Below are positions 51,700 through 63,339 of a stretch of 64,000 nucleotides of DNA, piece by piece. Source of the DNA: Rouxiella sp. WC2420. Lineage in GTDB: Bacteria; Pseudomonadota; Gammaproteobacteria; Enterobacterales; Enterobacteriaceae. The stretch spans positions 3,720,001 through 3,784,000 of the forward strand of contig NZ_CP165628.1 in assembly GCF_041200025.1 (NCBI RefSeq), given 5' to 3'. Both the position numbers and the translations under genes were made by a program. Under the pieces are notes generated by a model, which worked only from the letters and a program-made list of their open reading frames with translations, was not told the DNA's origin and did not search any database. Positions within the stretch are counted from its first letter, which is position 1. Every line of letters starts with the position of its first letter.

Positions 51700-53043
51700 T
51701 TATCGGTAGCGTTTTGTCGGGCTATTTTGATCTTGTTCAGTCAACCACGCCAGCTTTTCACCGATTTTTCCTTCCATACCCCGTGCGGTCGGATAATAGT
51801 ACTGCGTTTTTGCCATTTCAGGGGGAAAATAGTTCTCTCCCGCCGCATAGGCGTTGGGTTCGTCATGGGCATAGCGATATTCTGCACCCAGCCCCATTTC
51901 TTTCATTAGCTTGGTTGGCGCATTGCGTAAATGCTCAGGCACGTCGTAATCGGTTTGCTCTTTGGCATCGCGCATCGCAGCTTTGAAAGCTGTGTAAACA
52001 GCGTTGCTTTTGGGCGCACAGGCCAGATAAACGATGGCCTGGGCAATCGCCCTCTCGCCCTCTGCTGGCCCAACGCGGGTAAAACAGTCCCAAGCCGCTA
52101 TGGCAATTTGCATCGCGCGCGGATCGGCATTGCCCACGTCTTCGGATGCAATGGCCAGCAAACGCCTTGCAACATACAGCGGATCGCCACCGGCGGTAAT
52201 AATCCGTGCATACCAGTAAAGCGCCGCATCAGGAGCAGAACCACGTACTGATTTGTGCAGCGCAGATATCAAGTCGTAATAGCGATCGCCTTTATTATCA
52301 AAGCGTGCGCTGCGTTCGCCGGAGATTTCATTGAGCAGCTCAGTAGTCAGCACTCTGACTCCCTGCTCATCGGTCTCCGCCATATCTGCCATCATTTCGA
52401 TGCTATTCAATGCACGACGGGCGTCGCCGTTGACCAACTCGGCCAACATGCGCCGAGTCTGCGGAGAAATACGGATATTTTGATCGGCATAACCGCGATC
52501 GGCGTTGTTCATCGCCTGATCGATGACTTTCTCGATGTCGTCCGCCGTTAATCCCTTGAGCAGATAAACGCGGGCTCGGGATAGCAGCGCCGAGTTCAGC
52601 TCAAAACTTGGATTTTCGGTAGTTGCGCCGATAAAAGTAATGGTGCCGTCTTCAATGTGCGGCAGAAAAGCATCCTGCTGGCTTTTGTTGAAGCGGTGTA
52701 CTTCATCGACAAACAGAATCGTGCGTCGACCCGCATTGCGATTCTGGCGGGCACGCTCAATGGCTTCGCGGATTTCTTTAATTCCGGAAGTCACCGCGGA
52801 TATGCGTTCGACATCGGCATCGGCATAACGGCCAATGAGCTCTGCCAATGTTGTTTTTCCCGTTCCCGGTGGCCCCCACAGGATCATGGAGTGCAGTTGC
52901 CCCGCCTCGATAGCGCGAGGCAAAGGCTTACCCGGAGCCAACAGATGCTGCTGGCCGATGTATTCAGCTAACGTCACTGGCCGCATTCTGGCAGCCAGTG
53001 GCTGAAACTCATTGTGGGAAAAATCGAGTGACAGATTGCTCAC
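51700..53043 (-). CDS. rarA: replication-associated recombination ATPase RarA
   Basis: RarA (MgsA) is a clamp-loader-like AAA+ ATPase acting at stalled forks and single-strand gaps. The 447 residues equal E. coli, with Walker [13 protein letters not shown] (about 57-68), Walker [22 protein letters not shown], sensor 1 [11 protein letters not shown], and the C-terminal tetramerisation region. It starts 7 bp after lolA on the same strand and is probably co-transcribed, the common lolA-rarA-serS order. Confidence 0.97.
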   Translation of the reverse strand: MSNLSLDFSHNEFQPLAARMRPVTLAEYIGQQHLLAPGKPLPRAIEAGQLHSMILWGPPGTGKTTLAELIGRYADADVERISAVTSGIKEIREAIERARQNRNAGRRTILFVDEVHRFNKSQQDAFLPHIEDGTITFIGATTENPSFELNSALLSRARVYLLKGLTADDIEKVIDQAMNNADRGYADQNIRISPQTRRMLAELVNGDARRALNSIEMMADMAETDEQGVRVLTTELLNEISGERSARFDNKGDRYYDLISALHKSVRGSAPDAALYWYARIITAGGDPLYVARRLLAIASEDVGNADPRAMQIAIAAWDCFTRVGPAEGERAIAQAIVYLACAPKSNAVYTAFKAAMRDAKEQTDYDVPEHLRNAPTKLMKEMGLGAEYRYAHDEPNAYAAGENYFPPEMAKTQYYYPTARGMEGKIGEKLAWLTEQDQNSPTKRYR

Positions 53044-53050
53044 TAAGTCC

Positions 53051-53662
53051 TCACTGACGTTGATCGTCTAGCGTCACGCCTTTAGGCGGAGTGAATTTGA
53101 ATTTAGCATCATCAACCGAGGCATTCTGCTCGCCTTTAAGGGCGTAGGCGCTGCGTTGGCCGTCTTGCTCAACGGCAGTGAAGCTTTTGATGGTGCCGCT
53201 TGAGGTTACAGTAATCGCAAACTGCTTGAGATTGCCGGTTGCTGATTTAGGCGTCAGGTTAAAATCATCGCCTTTCTGGGTAACGTTATATTTGGCCCAG
53301 TCGCTGCTGTCGTTGCGGGTAATCAGCATAAATGGTGTGTTACCCGTTGCGTTTTTCAGCCAGGTTGCCGTCACTTGCTCAACAAATGGATTGTAGAACC
53401 ACAGCGTTTTGCCGTCAGACACCAGAATGCTTTCATCCGGCGACGTCATGTGCCAGTTAAACAAGTTAGGACGCTTCACCCACAGCTGCCCTTCGCCTTG
53501 CTGAACGTTGGAACCGTCGTCGCCGGTTACTGTTTGCGTAAAGCTGGCATGGAAGGTGTTCAGCTTACCGAGACGGCTCTTTAAATCGCTGCTGGCATCC
53601 GCCAATACAGATCCTGAAATAAACGCGGTCAATAAACAGCCTACAGCTAATAATTTTTTCAT
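53051..53662 (-). CDS. lolA: outer-membrane lipoprotein carrier LolA
   Basis: LolA is the periplasmic chaperone that takes lipoproteins from LolCDE to LolB. The 203-residue precursor (E. coli 203) has a signal peptide [21 protein letters not shown] cut before [10 protein letters not shown]. Conserved segments [20 protein letters not shown] and [16 protein letters not shown] line the lipid cavity. The start at 53662 follows GAGGT; the in-frame ATG eight codons upstream overlaps that site and is not used in E. coli. Confidence 0.96.
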   Translation of the reverse strand: MKKLLAVGCLLTAFISGSVLADASSDLKSRLGKLNTFHASFTQTVTGDDGSNVQQGEGQLWVKRPNLFNWHMTSPDESILVSDGKTLWFYNPFVEQVTATWLKNATGNTPFMLITRNDSSDWAKYNVTQKGDDFNLTPKSATGNLKQFAITVTSSGTIKSFTAVEQDGQRSAYALKGEQNASVDDAKFKFTPPKGVTLDDQRQ

Positions 53663-53870
53663 TGTTATTGTTACCTCAAAATCCATTGCGAACAGACGAC
53701 CTCTCCCAACAATTGGGGGAATAAGCGGGAAAACAACCCCAGAGCTAAACTTTAGCTGAACCTATTGGCTCACCGATAGCTCAATCGTCTGAGAATTAAC
53801 GCTTTTACGATTCTTTGCAAACGCGACTAACAGGCGGGTCTACGCTGCAAAACGGAATAGCAGAATTGCC

Positions 53871-53892
53871 AAGGGCCGCATTTGCGGCCCTT
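53871..53892 (-). terminator. ftsK terminator
   Basis: AAGGGCCGC-ATTT-GCGGCCCTT, a 9-bp GC-rich perfect stem, 11 bp past the ftsK stop. The T-run on the minus strand is weak, so some readthrough into lolA is likely. Confidence 0.7.
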
Positions 53893-53903
53893 GTTCTACC
53901 CCC

Positions 53904-56900
53904 TCAACTCTCGTGAGGCGGTGGTGCAAGTACTTCGCGGTTGCCGTTGTGACCCGGCGTGCTCACGATAGACTGTGCCTCCATTTGTTCAACGATACGT
54001 GCCGCACGGTTATAGCCAATGCGGAACTGGCGCTGAACGCCGGAGATTGATGCACGACGTTTCTCAACCACAAATTCCACGGCCTGATCGAATAACGGAT
54101 CCAGCTCTTCACCCTCTTCAAGACCTGAACTGCCGCCTTCGCCCTCTTCACCGCCCTTGATAATGCTGTCGATATACTGAGGACGGCCGCGCGCTTTCCA
54201 ATCCTGAACGACCGCGTGAACTTCCTGATCGCGCACAAAAGCTCCGTGAACGCGGATCGGAATCGAGGAGTTAGGCGCCATATAAAGCATGTCACCCATT
54301 CCCAGCAAGGACTCCGCGCCGCCCTGATCGAGGATAGTTCTCGAATCAATCTTGCTCGAAACAGTAAAGGCAATACGGGTCGGAATGTTAGCCTTGATCA
54401 AGCCTGTAATGACGTCTACCGAAGGACGCTGAGTTGCCAGCACCAAGTGAATACCAGCTGCACGCGCCTTTTGTGCCAGGCGGGCAATCAGTTCTTCAAC
54501 TTTTTTACCGACAGTCATCATCAGGTCGGCAAATTCATCCACCAGCACCACGATAAACGGCTCTTTACCCAGCTTCCTCGGCTCATGGCCCATGCTGTCG
54601 CTCGGTTTCCAGAATGGGTCCGGGATTGGCCAACCCATATCTTCCGCTTCCTTGATTTTCTCGTTGTAACCGGCAAGGTTACGCACGCCAAGGGCAGACA
54701 TCAGCTTATAGCGACGTTCCATCTCACCGACACACCAGCGCAACGCATTGGCGGCGTCTTTCATGTCGGTAACGACTTCAGTCAACAGATGCGGAATACC
54801 TTCATATACTGACAGTTCAAGCATTTTCGGGTCGATCATGATAAAGCGCACGTCTTCCGGCGTAGCCTTATACAACATGCTCAGGATCATGGCATTAACG
54901 CCGACTGATTTACCCGAACCGGTAGTACCCGCGACCAGCAAGTGAGGCATTTTTGCCAAATCTGCCACCACAGGTTGACCGGAGATATCTTTACCCAGCA
55001 CTACGGTAAGTGGGGAAGGATCGTTTTTGAACTGAGGACAGTCGAGCACTTCCCGCAGATAAACTGTCTGACGCTTTTTATTAGGCAGCTCAAGGCCGAC
55101 ATAAGGCTTGCCAGGAATGACCTCGACGATACGCACCGCTACAGTGGACAGCGATCGCGCCAGGTCGCGTGACAGATTGGAAATGCGGGCAGCTTTAACA
55201 CCCGGCGCCAGATCCAGTTCAAAACGCGTAATTACCGGCCCCGGAAGCTTGTCTACCACTTCGGCCTTGATACGGTAATCGTTCAGCCGAGCTTCAATCA
55301 GCTGCGCCGTTTGCTCGAGGGCAAACATGTCAACTGGCTCTTCCGTTGCAGGTGCCGAAGTCAGGAGATCCAGACTTGGCAACGGCGTAGTTGGCCTATT
55401 GACCGGCATTTCATTACGCATCAGCGCCGGATGGATCAGGCTATCCATTGGCGATTTCACGGGCTCGGGCTGCGGCTGCGATTCAGCGGCATATTGCTGA
55501 GGCTCGGCAGCATACTGCGGCTCGTTAACAGGGGCCGATGGCGCGTGTTGGCTGTAAGCTGCGGGTTGTTTTGACTCTTCAACCTGCGGTGAAAGCGTAA
55601 ACAACGGTTCAACAGGCGTATCATCAATCAAATCGGCCATCGGAGAGAAATTGAAGGCGTCATGAGTGCTGATATTCTGGCCAGATAACGACTGAGCCTC
55701 CTGCGGCAGCTGATGGGCAGGCGCAGATTGCTGATAATGCGTTTCCTGATACGGCTGAGATTCCTCCGCCTCGACGGGTTGATAACGCGCTTGCTCACGT
55801 GCGGCAAACTGCTGGCGCAGCTGTGCCTGAAGCAACGCATCCTCTTCGTCTTCTACCGGCTCTGCCTGTTCAACCGTTTCACCATAGCGCTGGTTTTGCT
55901 GATCAACCCATGCCTGCCTTAATGCAGCCTGTTGCAGTGCTTCCTCATCTTCGGCAGAGTCACTTTCGATCTGATGCTGAGACTGGGTCTCACGTGCCAG
56001 ACGAGCCGCCTCTTGCTCTTGTTGCTCGGCAATACGCTGAGAAGGTAGCTTGATGCCATAAGACGCCAGTTCGCGGCGGGTAGGCAGCTTCACAGGGTTG
56101 GGGCGCGGCAATTCCGGGCCAAAGCCTTTCTTGATTTGCGGATTTTCATCACTCACGGCGCTGAAAGCCGGCATAAAGGTATTGCCTGCTTCGGCAGCAG
56201 CTGATTTACCGGCCTGAGCCAGACCCGTTGCCAACGCGGCGGTTGCCGCAACGCTGCTGACTTCTGGCGCAGCGCTAAAATCGAACGGTGAACGATCGTG
56301 ATGTTGAGGTTCAGTTACCTGATTCCAGTCGCCCAGCTGTGGCTCATCGTAACGACGAGTCTGCGCAGAAGCTGCTGGCTGAACCGTGCGGGGCGCAGGG
56401 GTTTCTTGCGGAACTTCAAAACTATAAAGCGGCGGCGTTGCTGGCTGTATTGGCGCAGCGGCTGGCGCAATAGGCTGAGCCGCTGTTTGCGCATCAACAT
56501 GTCCCTGAGACAACGGATTCACCGGTGCAACAGATTCGCCTGCGGCAGGCAATTCAGGGTGAACTTCGGCAACAGCCGATGTTTGTGCCTGGGCTTTATC
56601 GTTGATCGAAGAGGCAGAAAACAGGACGTCGTCATCCTCGTCGGCCATTGCCGCTGCTGAAACTATTGCTGTCGCCGCCGTTGCCAGCCGAGCAGGGTCT
56701 GCTGGAGTATGCTCGCTCTTTTGCTCTTCATGATGCTTGTCATTGAGCAATGTATCGTCGTGTTCTTCACGCTCGTCATACTCGTAGTCGTAATCATCAT
56801 CACGTCGCGAACGGTTGGTCATAAAGGTGGTAGCACCCAAAATCGTACCACCAATCTTTTCAGCGATAGTGAGCCATGACCAACCGGTGAACAGGGTCAA

Positions 56901-57422
56901 ACCTGCCGCCCAGACGCAAAGCAGTAGCAGCGTTGCGCCAATGTTGTTGAACCATGGGGTCATCGCCGTGCCCAGAAGACTGCCTATCACGCCGCCAGAA
57001 GCGAAGTAATAAAGGTCGTCAATATTGAGCGACGCCAGTCCACACGAGGTGAGGATGAGCGCCAGCGTCCCTATCAAACGCAGCGACAGGGTGAAATAGT
57101 CAATGTAATCCTGATTGTCTCGCTGGCGGAAAGAGGCCCAGCAAAGGCAAAGCATGATTGGAGGAATGGCATATCCCAACACACCAAAGATGAAGAATAT
57201 TGTATCGGCCATCCAGGCCCCGACGCCGCCACCCAAATTATGGATAGGACCATGCCAAGAGGTTTGTGACCAGCTTGGATCGGACGGATTGAAACTAAGC
57301 AGTGCTGCCATCAAATAAATGGCGAAAACGGCTACCACAACCAGCACGGCCTCCAGAATACGGCGGCCACCGCTGAGTTTTTTCAAGGTAACGTCTTTAT
57401 CTTCTGTATATTCCTGGCTCAA
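53904..57422 (-). CDS. ftsK: DNA translocase FtsK
   Basis: FtsK links division to chromosome segregation: the N-terminal membrane domain joins the divisome, and the C-terminal motor pumps DNA toward dif and activates XerCD. The 1172-residue protein has four or more spans in about residues 20-190, a Q/E/A/P-rich linker (about 200-690), and the RecA-like motor with Walker [14 protein letters not shown] and Walker [13 protein letters not shown]. The C-terminal gamma winged helix ([25 protein letters not shown]) reads KOPS. It is about 160 residues shorter than E. coli FtsK (1329), all in the linker. A LexA box is upstream. Confidence 0.96.
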   Translation of the reverse strand: MSQEYTEDKDVTLKKLSGGRRILEAVLVVVAVFAIYLMAALLSFNPSDPSWSQTSWHGPIHNLGGGVGAWMADTIFFIFGVLGYAIPPIMLCLCWASFRQRDNQDYIDYFTLSLRLIGTLALILTSCGLASLNIDDLYYFASGGVIGSLLGTAMTPWFNNIGATLLLLCVWAAGLTLFTGWSWLTIAEKIGGTILGATTFMTNRSRRDDDYDYEYDEREEHDDTLLNDKHHEEQKSEHTPADPARLATAATAIVSAAAMADEDDDVLFSASSINDKAQAQTSAVAEVHPELPAAGESVAPVNPLSQGHVDAQTAAQPIAPAAAPIQPATPPLYSFEVPQETPAPRTVQPAASAQTRRYDEPQLGDWNQVTEPQHHDRSPFDFSAAPEVSSVAATAALATGLAQAGKSAAAEAGNTFMPAFSAVSDENPQIKKGFGPELPRPNPVKLPTRRELASYGIKLPSQRIAEQQEQEAARLARETQSQHQIESDSAEDEEALQQAALRQAWVDQQNQRYGETVEQAEPVEDEEDALLQAQLRQQFAAREQARYQPVEAEESQPYQETHYQQSAPAHQLPQEAQSLSGQNISTHDAFNFSPMADLIDDTPVEPLFTLSPQVEESKQPAAYSQHAPSAPVNEPQYAAEPQQYAAESQPQPEPVKSPMDSLIHPALMRNEMPVNRPTTPLPSLDLLTSAPATEEPVDMFALEQTAQLIEARLNDYRIKAEVVDKLPGPVITRFELDLAPGVKAARISNLSRDLARSLSTVAVRIVEVIPGKPYVGLELPNKKRQTVYLREVLDCPQFKNDPSPLTVVLGKDISGQPVVADLAKMPHLLVAGTTGSGKSVGVNAMILSMLYKATPEDVRFIMIDPKMLELSVYEGIPHLLTEVVTDMKDAANALRWCVGEMERRYKLMSALGVRNLAGYNEKIKEAEDMGWPIPDPFWKPSDSMGHEPRKLGKEPFIVVLVDEFADLMMTVGKKVEELIARLAQKARAAGIHLVLATQRPSVDVITGLIKANIPTRIAFTVSSKIDSRTILDQGGAESLLGMGDMLYMAPNSSIPIRVHGAFVRDQEVHAVVQDWKARGRPQYIDSIIKGGEEGEGGSSGLEEGEELDPLFDQAVEFVVEKRRASISGVQRQFRIGYNRAARIVEQMEAQSIVSTPGHNGNREVLAPPPHES

Positions 57423-57461
57423 GAAAGGCTCTCCAGGTTCCTGTGAACTGAAATAGCGCTA

Positions 57462-57484
57462 GCGCCGGGAATGAAGCCCGGCGC
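57462..57484. other. GC-rich hairpin between lrp and ftsK
   Basis: GCGCCGGG / CCCGGCGC, 8-bp perfect stem with a 7-nt loop. It lies downstream of lrp and within the ftsK leader, and has no T-run. It may be a weak lrp terminator or an ftsK mRNA 5' structure. Confidence 0.45.
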
Positions 57485-57489
57485 CAAGG

Positions 57490-57505
57490 CTGTATGGATA
57501 CACAG
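57490..57505. promoter_or_regulatory. LexA box upstream of ftsK
   Basis: CTGTATGGATACACAG fits CTG-N10-CAG and matches 13 of 16 positions of the LexA consensus core. It overlaps the start point expected from a minus-strand -10 (TACACT, 57512-57507), 68 bp before the ftsK ATG. E. coli ftsK (dinH) is a known SOS gene. Confidence 0.7.
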
Positions 57506-57548
57506 GAGTGTAGCTAAATAAATTAGGTTTTGCACCTGTACCTTTTAC

Positions 57549-58043
57549 TTACCGGGTTTTAATTACCAGGCGGTTAGTCTGTTTCACTTCTTCCATTACC
57601 ACGTAGGTACGAGTGTCGTTAACACCCGGTAAACGAAGAAGCGTTTCGCCCAGCAGTTTACGGTAAGCAGACATATCAGGTACACGGGTTTTCAACAAGT
57701 AGTCGAAGTCCCCGGAAACCAAGTGACACTCCTGAATATCTTCTAGTTTTTGTACTGCCGCATTGAATTGCTCAAACACGTCCGGTGCGCCACGGTTGAG
57801 GGTAATCTCAACAAACACCAGCAATGAAGCATCCAGATAATGAGGATTAAGCAAAGCAGTGTAGCCATGAATGAAATTCTGGCGTTCAAGACGACGAACG
57901 CGTTCCAGACATGGTGTAGGTGACAAACCTACACGTTTGGAAAGCTCGACGTTAGAGATCCGGCCATCCTTTTGCAGCTCATTAAGAATGTTACGGTCAA
58001 TACGGTCGAGATCTTTTCCCGGACGTTTCTTGTTATCTACCAT
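57549..58043 (-). CDS. lrp: leucine-responsive regulatory protein Lrp
   Basis: Lrp is a global feast-or-famine regulator of amino acid metabolism, transport and fimbriae. The 164 residues are nearly identical to E. coli: an N-terminal helix-turn-helix (NELQKDGRISNVELSKRVGLSPTPCLERV) and a C-terminal RAM domain that binds leucine. The start at 58043 (MVDNKKRPGKD) matches E. coli and follows AGAGAGATAATAATA; 13 upstream codons in the frame are not conserved. It is divergent from trxB across a long leader, which in E. coli is target for Lrp and GcvB. Confidence 0.98.
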   Translation of the reverse strand: MVDNKKRPGKDLDRIDRNILNELQKDGRISNVELSKRVGLSPTPCLERVRRLERQNFIHGYTALLNPHYLDASLLVFVEITLNRGAPDVFEQFNAAVQKLEDIQECHLVSGDFDYLLKTRVPDMSAYRKLLGETLLRLPGVNDTRTYVVMEEVKQTNRLVIKTR

Positions 58044-59614
<1,571 letters not shown>

Positions 59615-59660
59615 TGTTAAACAGCAGCAGTCAATGTTAACTATCTGATCTGTTAAAGAT

Positions 59661-59684
59661 AAAGGCGACCTTTGGGTCGCCTTT
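59661..59684 (+). terminator. trxB terminator
   Basis: AAAGGCGACC / GGTCGCCTTT, 10-bp perfect stem with a TTTG loop, followed by TTTGTTTG. Confidence 0.92.
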
Positions 59685-59840
59685 TTTGTTTGTATTATAC
59701 GCAGTTATTTGTAACAGTCGGAGTGTTCATCGCGGAAAAGACCCTGTAGAATATGCGGGCTTTCCGCCTGACATGGCAACAACTGACAATTGCATCCTCA
59801 GCGATGCTTTTTCGGCTTATGCGTTCTGCATTCGGCTAAC

Positions 59841-59870
59841 CTGGGATGAACAAAACTGGGATGAACAAAA
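59841..59870 (+). repeat. 15-bp tandem duplication over the cydD start codon
   Basis: CTGGGATGAACAAAA occurs twice in direct succession (59841-59855 and 59856-59870). Each copy carries an in-frame ATG with the same upstream bases, giving cydD two start codons five codons apart. Confidence 0.95.
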
Positions 59871-61633
59871 CACGGCAACAAGAATTAATCCGCTGGCTCA
59901 AGCAAGAAAGCTTGCGCGCCAAACGCTGGACTCGCCTCTCCATGATGCTTGGCCTTATCTCCGGTCTGCTCATTCTTGCTCAGGCCTGGTTGCTGGCCGG
60001 CCTGCTGCATAACCTGATAGTCAACCACGCACCGCGCGACACTCTGTTGCAAAGCTTCCTGCTTCTGGCCTTGACCTTTGCCCTACGCGCCGCGGTGACC
60101 TGGCTACGAGAACAAGTCGGATTTATTTGTGGCCGAGTAATCCGTGAGGAAATGCGCAAGTTAGTGCTGGATCGCCTGCACCTGCTTGGCCCGGCGTGGA
60201 TTAAGGGCAAACCTGCGGGAAGCTGGGCCACGCTTATCCTCGAACAAATTGAGGATATGCAGGATTATTACGCCCGCTACCTGCCGCAAATCTCTCTGGC
60301 GGGGATCATTCCCTTGCTGATCCTGGTAAGCATCTTCCCGATTAACTGGGCTGCCGGAATTATCCTTCTCGCCACCGCTCCACTGATCCCTATTTTTATG
60401 GCGCTGGTCGGCATGGGAGCGGCTGATGCCAATCGGCGTAACTTCCAGGCTTTGGCTCGATTAAGCGGCCAGTTCCTCGACAGCTTGCGCGGTCTTGATA
60501 CTCTGCGACTGTTTTATCGTGCCGATGCTGAAATCAAGCAAATCAAGGATTCTACTGAAAACTTCCGCGCCCGTACCATGGAAGTTTTACGGTTAGCGTT
60601 TCTCTCTTCTGCCGTGCTTGAATTTTTTGCCTCTATCTCGATTGCCGTCGTCGCGGTTTATTTTGGTTTCTCTTATCTTGGCGAGCTTAATTTTGGCCAT
60701 TACGGTACGCCTGTCACGTTATTTGCCGGTTTTCTGGTGCTGATTCTGGCCCCTGAATTCTTTCAGCCACTGCGTGATTTAGGGGTGTTTTATCACGCCA
60801 AAGCGCAAGCGGTAGGTGCGGCCGAGAGTCTGGTAGAGTTTTTAACCGTTGAAGCTGAACAGCCGGTCAGCGGAACCGAACATTTTGCAACCTGTGAAAC
60901 TGTCACGATAACCGCCACTAATCTGCAAATTATGTCGCCACAGGGCCAGCGCCTTGCCGGACCGCTGAATTTTGAGCTGACCGCGGGAAAAAGCGTGGCA
61001 ATTGTCGGACTGAGCGGAGCCGGTAAAAGCTCGCTGCTCAATGCCTTGCTGGGCTTTTTGCCTTATCAGGGCCAATTGAAAGTCAACGGACAAGAGCTTA
61101 AAGACACGTTAATGACCGAATGGCGACAGCAAATCAGCTGGGTGGGGCAAAATCCGCAGCTCACCGAGCCTACGCTACGACAGAACATTTTGTTGAGTCA
61201 GCCTAATGCCAGTGACGCGGAGTTGAATCAGGTTATGGAACAATCTTTTGTCAGCGAGTTTCTGCCCCTGCTGCCTGAAGGCATCGACACCTTGATAGGT
61301 GAAGATGCAGCTCGCCTGTCGGTCGGGCAGGCACAGCGTGTAGCCGTCGCTCGCGCCCTGCTTTCTCCCTGCTTGCTGCTGTTGCTGGATGAACCAACGG
61401 CCAGCCTCGATGCCGAAAGCGAGCAGCGGGTGATGAGCACGCTAAATAGCGCTGCCAAAAAACAAAGCACTCTATTGGTCACTCATCGGCTGGAAGCCAC
61501 TGAGAAATATGACGAAGTTTGGGTCATGGACCACGGGCTGCTGGTAGAGAAAGGCAGTTATCAACAATTGCTGGCACAGTCGGGGCATTTTGCCCGCTTG
61601 CACGCCCAACGAGACAGGGATCTGCCGCTATGA
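59846..61633 (+). CDS. cydD: heterodimeric thiol/heme ABC transporter subunit CydD
   Basis: CydD, with CydC, forms an inner-membrane ABC transporter needed for cytochrome bd and periplasmic cytochrome assembly; it exports cysteine and glutathione and binds heme. The 595-residue protein has a six-span membrane domain (about 20-320) and an ABC domain with Walker A GLSGAGKSS, signature LSVGQAQR and Walker B LLLLDEPTAS. The first ATG (59846) and a second (59861) sit in a 15-bp tandem duplication; MNKTRQQEL from the second aligns with the E. coli start and gives 590 residues. It overlaps cydC by 4 bp. Confidence 0.96.
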   Translation: MNKTGMNKTRQQELIRWLKQESLRAKRWTRLSMMLGLISGLLILAQAWLLAGLLHNLIVNHAPRDTLLQSFLLLALTFALRAAVTWLREQVGFICGRVIREEMRKLVLDRLHLLGPAWIKGKPAGSWATLILEQIEDMQDYYARYLPQISLAGIIPLLILVSIFPINWAAGIILLATAPLIPIFMALVGMGAADANRRNFQALARLSGQFLDSLRGLDTLRLFYRADAEIKQIKDSTENFRARTMEVLRLAFLSSAVLEFFASISIAVVAVYFGFSYLGELNFGHYGTPVTLFAGFLVLILAPEFFQPLRDLGVFYHAKAQAVGAAESLVEFLTVEAEQPVSGTEHFATCETVTITATNLQIMSPQGQRLAGPLNFELTAGKSVAIVGLSGAGKSSLLNALLGFLPYQGQLKVNGQELKDTLMTEWRQQISWVGQNPQLTEPTLRQNILLSQPNASDAELNQVMEQSFVSEFLPLLPEGIDTLIGEDAARLSVGQAQRVAVARALLSPCLLLLLDEPTASLDAESEQRVMSTLNSAAKKQSTLLVTHRLEATEKYDEVWVMDHGLLVEKGSYQQLLAQSGHFARLHAQRDRDLPL

Positions 61634-63303
61634 AAATCCTGTTACCGTATTTAGCACTTTATCGCCGACACTGGCTGCTCATGGCGCTGGGTATTGTGCT
61701 TGCCATTGTGACCTTGCTGGCAAGTATTGGTTTGCTGGCATTATCTGGCTGGTTCCTGGCTGCAGCCTCTCTGGCAGGTCTGGCGGGGCTTTATACTTTC
61801 AACTATATGCTGCCCGCCGCCGGAGTGCGTGGAGCGGCCATTTTCCGCACCGCAGGGCGCTATGCCGAGCGAGTTGTCAGTCACGACGCGACCTTCCGCG
61901 TGCTGGCACATTTGCGAGTATTCACTTTCAGCAAACTTTTGCCGCTGTCTCCCGGTGGGCTGGCCGGTTTCCAAAAAGCCGAAATTCTTAATCGACTGGT
62001 CGCCGATGTAGATACCCTTGACCATCTTTACCTGCGCGTTATTTCGCCACTAATTTCAGCGCTGGTGGTCATTGTCGCAGTCACCCTTGGGTTGAGTTTT
62101 GTCGATGTGAAGTTAGCGCTCACGCTCGGCGGCATTATGCTGACACTGCTGGTGCTGCTGCCGGTAATTTTCTATCGCGCGGGTCAGCCTATTGGCCGTG
62201 GCCTGACGCAGCTGCGCGGAGAATATCGCGCCCAGCTAGGCGGCTGGTTGCAGGGTCAGTCGGAGCTGGTGATTTTCGGTGCCGAAGCACAGAGCCGCAA
62301 AACGCTGGATGAAATCGAACGACGCTGGCTTGACCGCCAGCAGCAGCAGGCGAAACTCTCCGGCCTGTCACAGGCCTTGGTGATTGCCACTTCGGGTTTG
62401 ACCCTGTGCCTACTGTTATGGCTGGCATCGGGGGGTGTTGGCAGTTTACCTGCCCCCGGTGCTTTGCTGGCACTGTTTGTCTTTACCCCATTGGCGGCCT
62501 TTGAAGCTTTGGGGCCAGTCGCCGGAGCCTTCCAGCATCTTGGACAGGTCATGGCCTCTGCGGGTCGCGTGACGCAGATTATCAGCCAGCGCCCCGTCGT
62601 CACCTTCCCCGACAAAGGTCCTGGGGGTGAAACGATAGCTTTCATATCGATTCAAGATGTGAGTTTTACCTATCCCGGACAACCCCAGCCAGTGTTGCAA
62701 GAAGTCAGTCTGGAGATCCAGCGCGGCGAGCATATTGCCTTGCTGGGTAAAACCGGCTGTGGCAAATCGACACTGGCTCAGTTACTGACCCGCGCGTGGG
62801 ACCCTCAGGAGGGCCGTATTCAGCTTAACGGGGTTTCGTTAGTAGATTATCAAGAATCAAGCTTGCGCAGCATGGTGACGGTTCTGAGTCAGCGAGTGCA
62901 CATATTTAACAGCACTTTACGCGACAATCTCCTGCTGGCAGCTCCGCAAAGCAGCGATGAAAAGCTGTCTGAGGTATTACGCCTGGTAGAATTGGGCAGT
63001 TTGCTTGAAGATACAGGGCTGAATGCATGGCTTGGCGAGGGCGGCAGGCAGCTTTCCGGCGGGGAGCAACGGCGTCTCGGATTGGCGCGGGCGCTGCTAC
63101 ATGATGCTCCGCTGTGGATACTGGATGAGCCTACGGAAGGTTTGGATACCGAAACTGAACGCCATATTCTGGCCTTGCTCGACAGTTACTGTAAAAACAA
63201 AACCTTGCTAATGATAACTCATCGCCTCACGGGTATCGATAAAATGGATCGTGTCTGCATCATGTCTGATGGGAAAATAGCGGCGTCGCCGGCACGGCTA
63301 TAA
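61630..63303 (+). CDS. cydC: heterodimeric thiol/heme ABC transporter subunit CydC
   Basis: CydC is the second half of the CydDC exporter. The 557-residue protein (E. coli 573) has six spans (first: MALGIVLAIVTLLASIGLLA) and an ABC domain with Walker A GKTGCGKST, signature LSGGEQRR and Walker B LWILDEPTEGLD. The start at 61630 shares ATGA with the cydD stop; 37 upstream codons in the frame overlap cydD and are not coding. It is about 16 residues shorter than the E. coli protein. Confidence 0.96.
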   Translation: MKILLPYLALYRRHWLLMALGIVLAIVTLLASIGLLALSGWFLAAASLAGLAGLYTFNYMLPAAGVRGAAIFRTAGRYAERVVSHDATFRVLAHLRVFTFSKLLPLSPGGLAGFQKAEILNRLVADVDTLDHLYLRVISPLISALVVIVAVTLGLSFVDVKLALTLGGIMLTLLVLLPVIFYRAGQPIGRGLTQLRGEYRAQLGGWLQGQSELVIFGAEAQSRKTLDEIERRWLDRQQQQAKLSGLSQALVIATSGLTLCLLLWLASGGVGSLPAPGALLALFVFTPLAAFEALGPVAGAFQHLGQVMASAGRVTQIISQRPVVTFPDKGPGGETIAFISIQDVSFTYPGQPQPVLQEVSLEIQRGEHIALLGKTGCGKSTLAQLLTRAWDPQEGRIQLNGVSLVDYQESSLRSMVTVLSQRVHIFNSTLRDNLLLAAPQSSDEKLSEVLRLVELGSLLEDTGLNAWLGEGGRQLSGGEQRRLGLARALLHDAPLWILDEPTEGLDTETERHILALLDSYCKNKTLLMITHRLTGIDKMDRVCIMSDGKIAASPARL

Positions 63304-63339
63304 TCATCATTCTGAAACTTTTTTTGATTGAGACTTTTT

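Noticed and set aside
61519-61629. 37-codon upstream extension of cydC
   Set aside because: It overlaps cydD in another frame; the ATGA overlap start matches the family.
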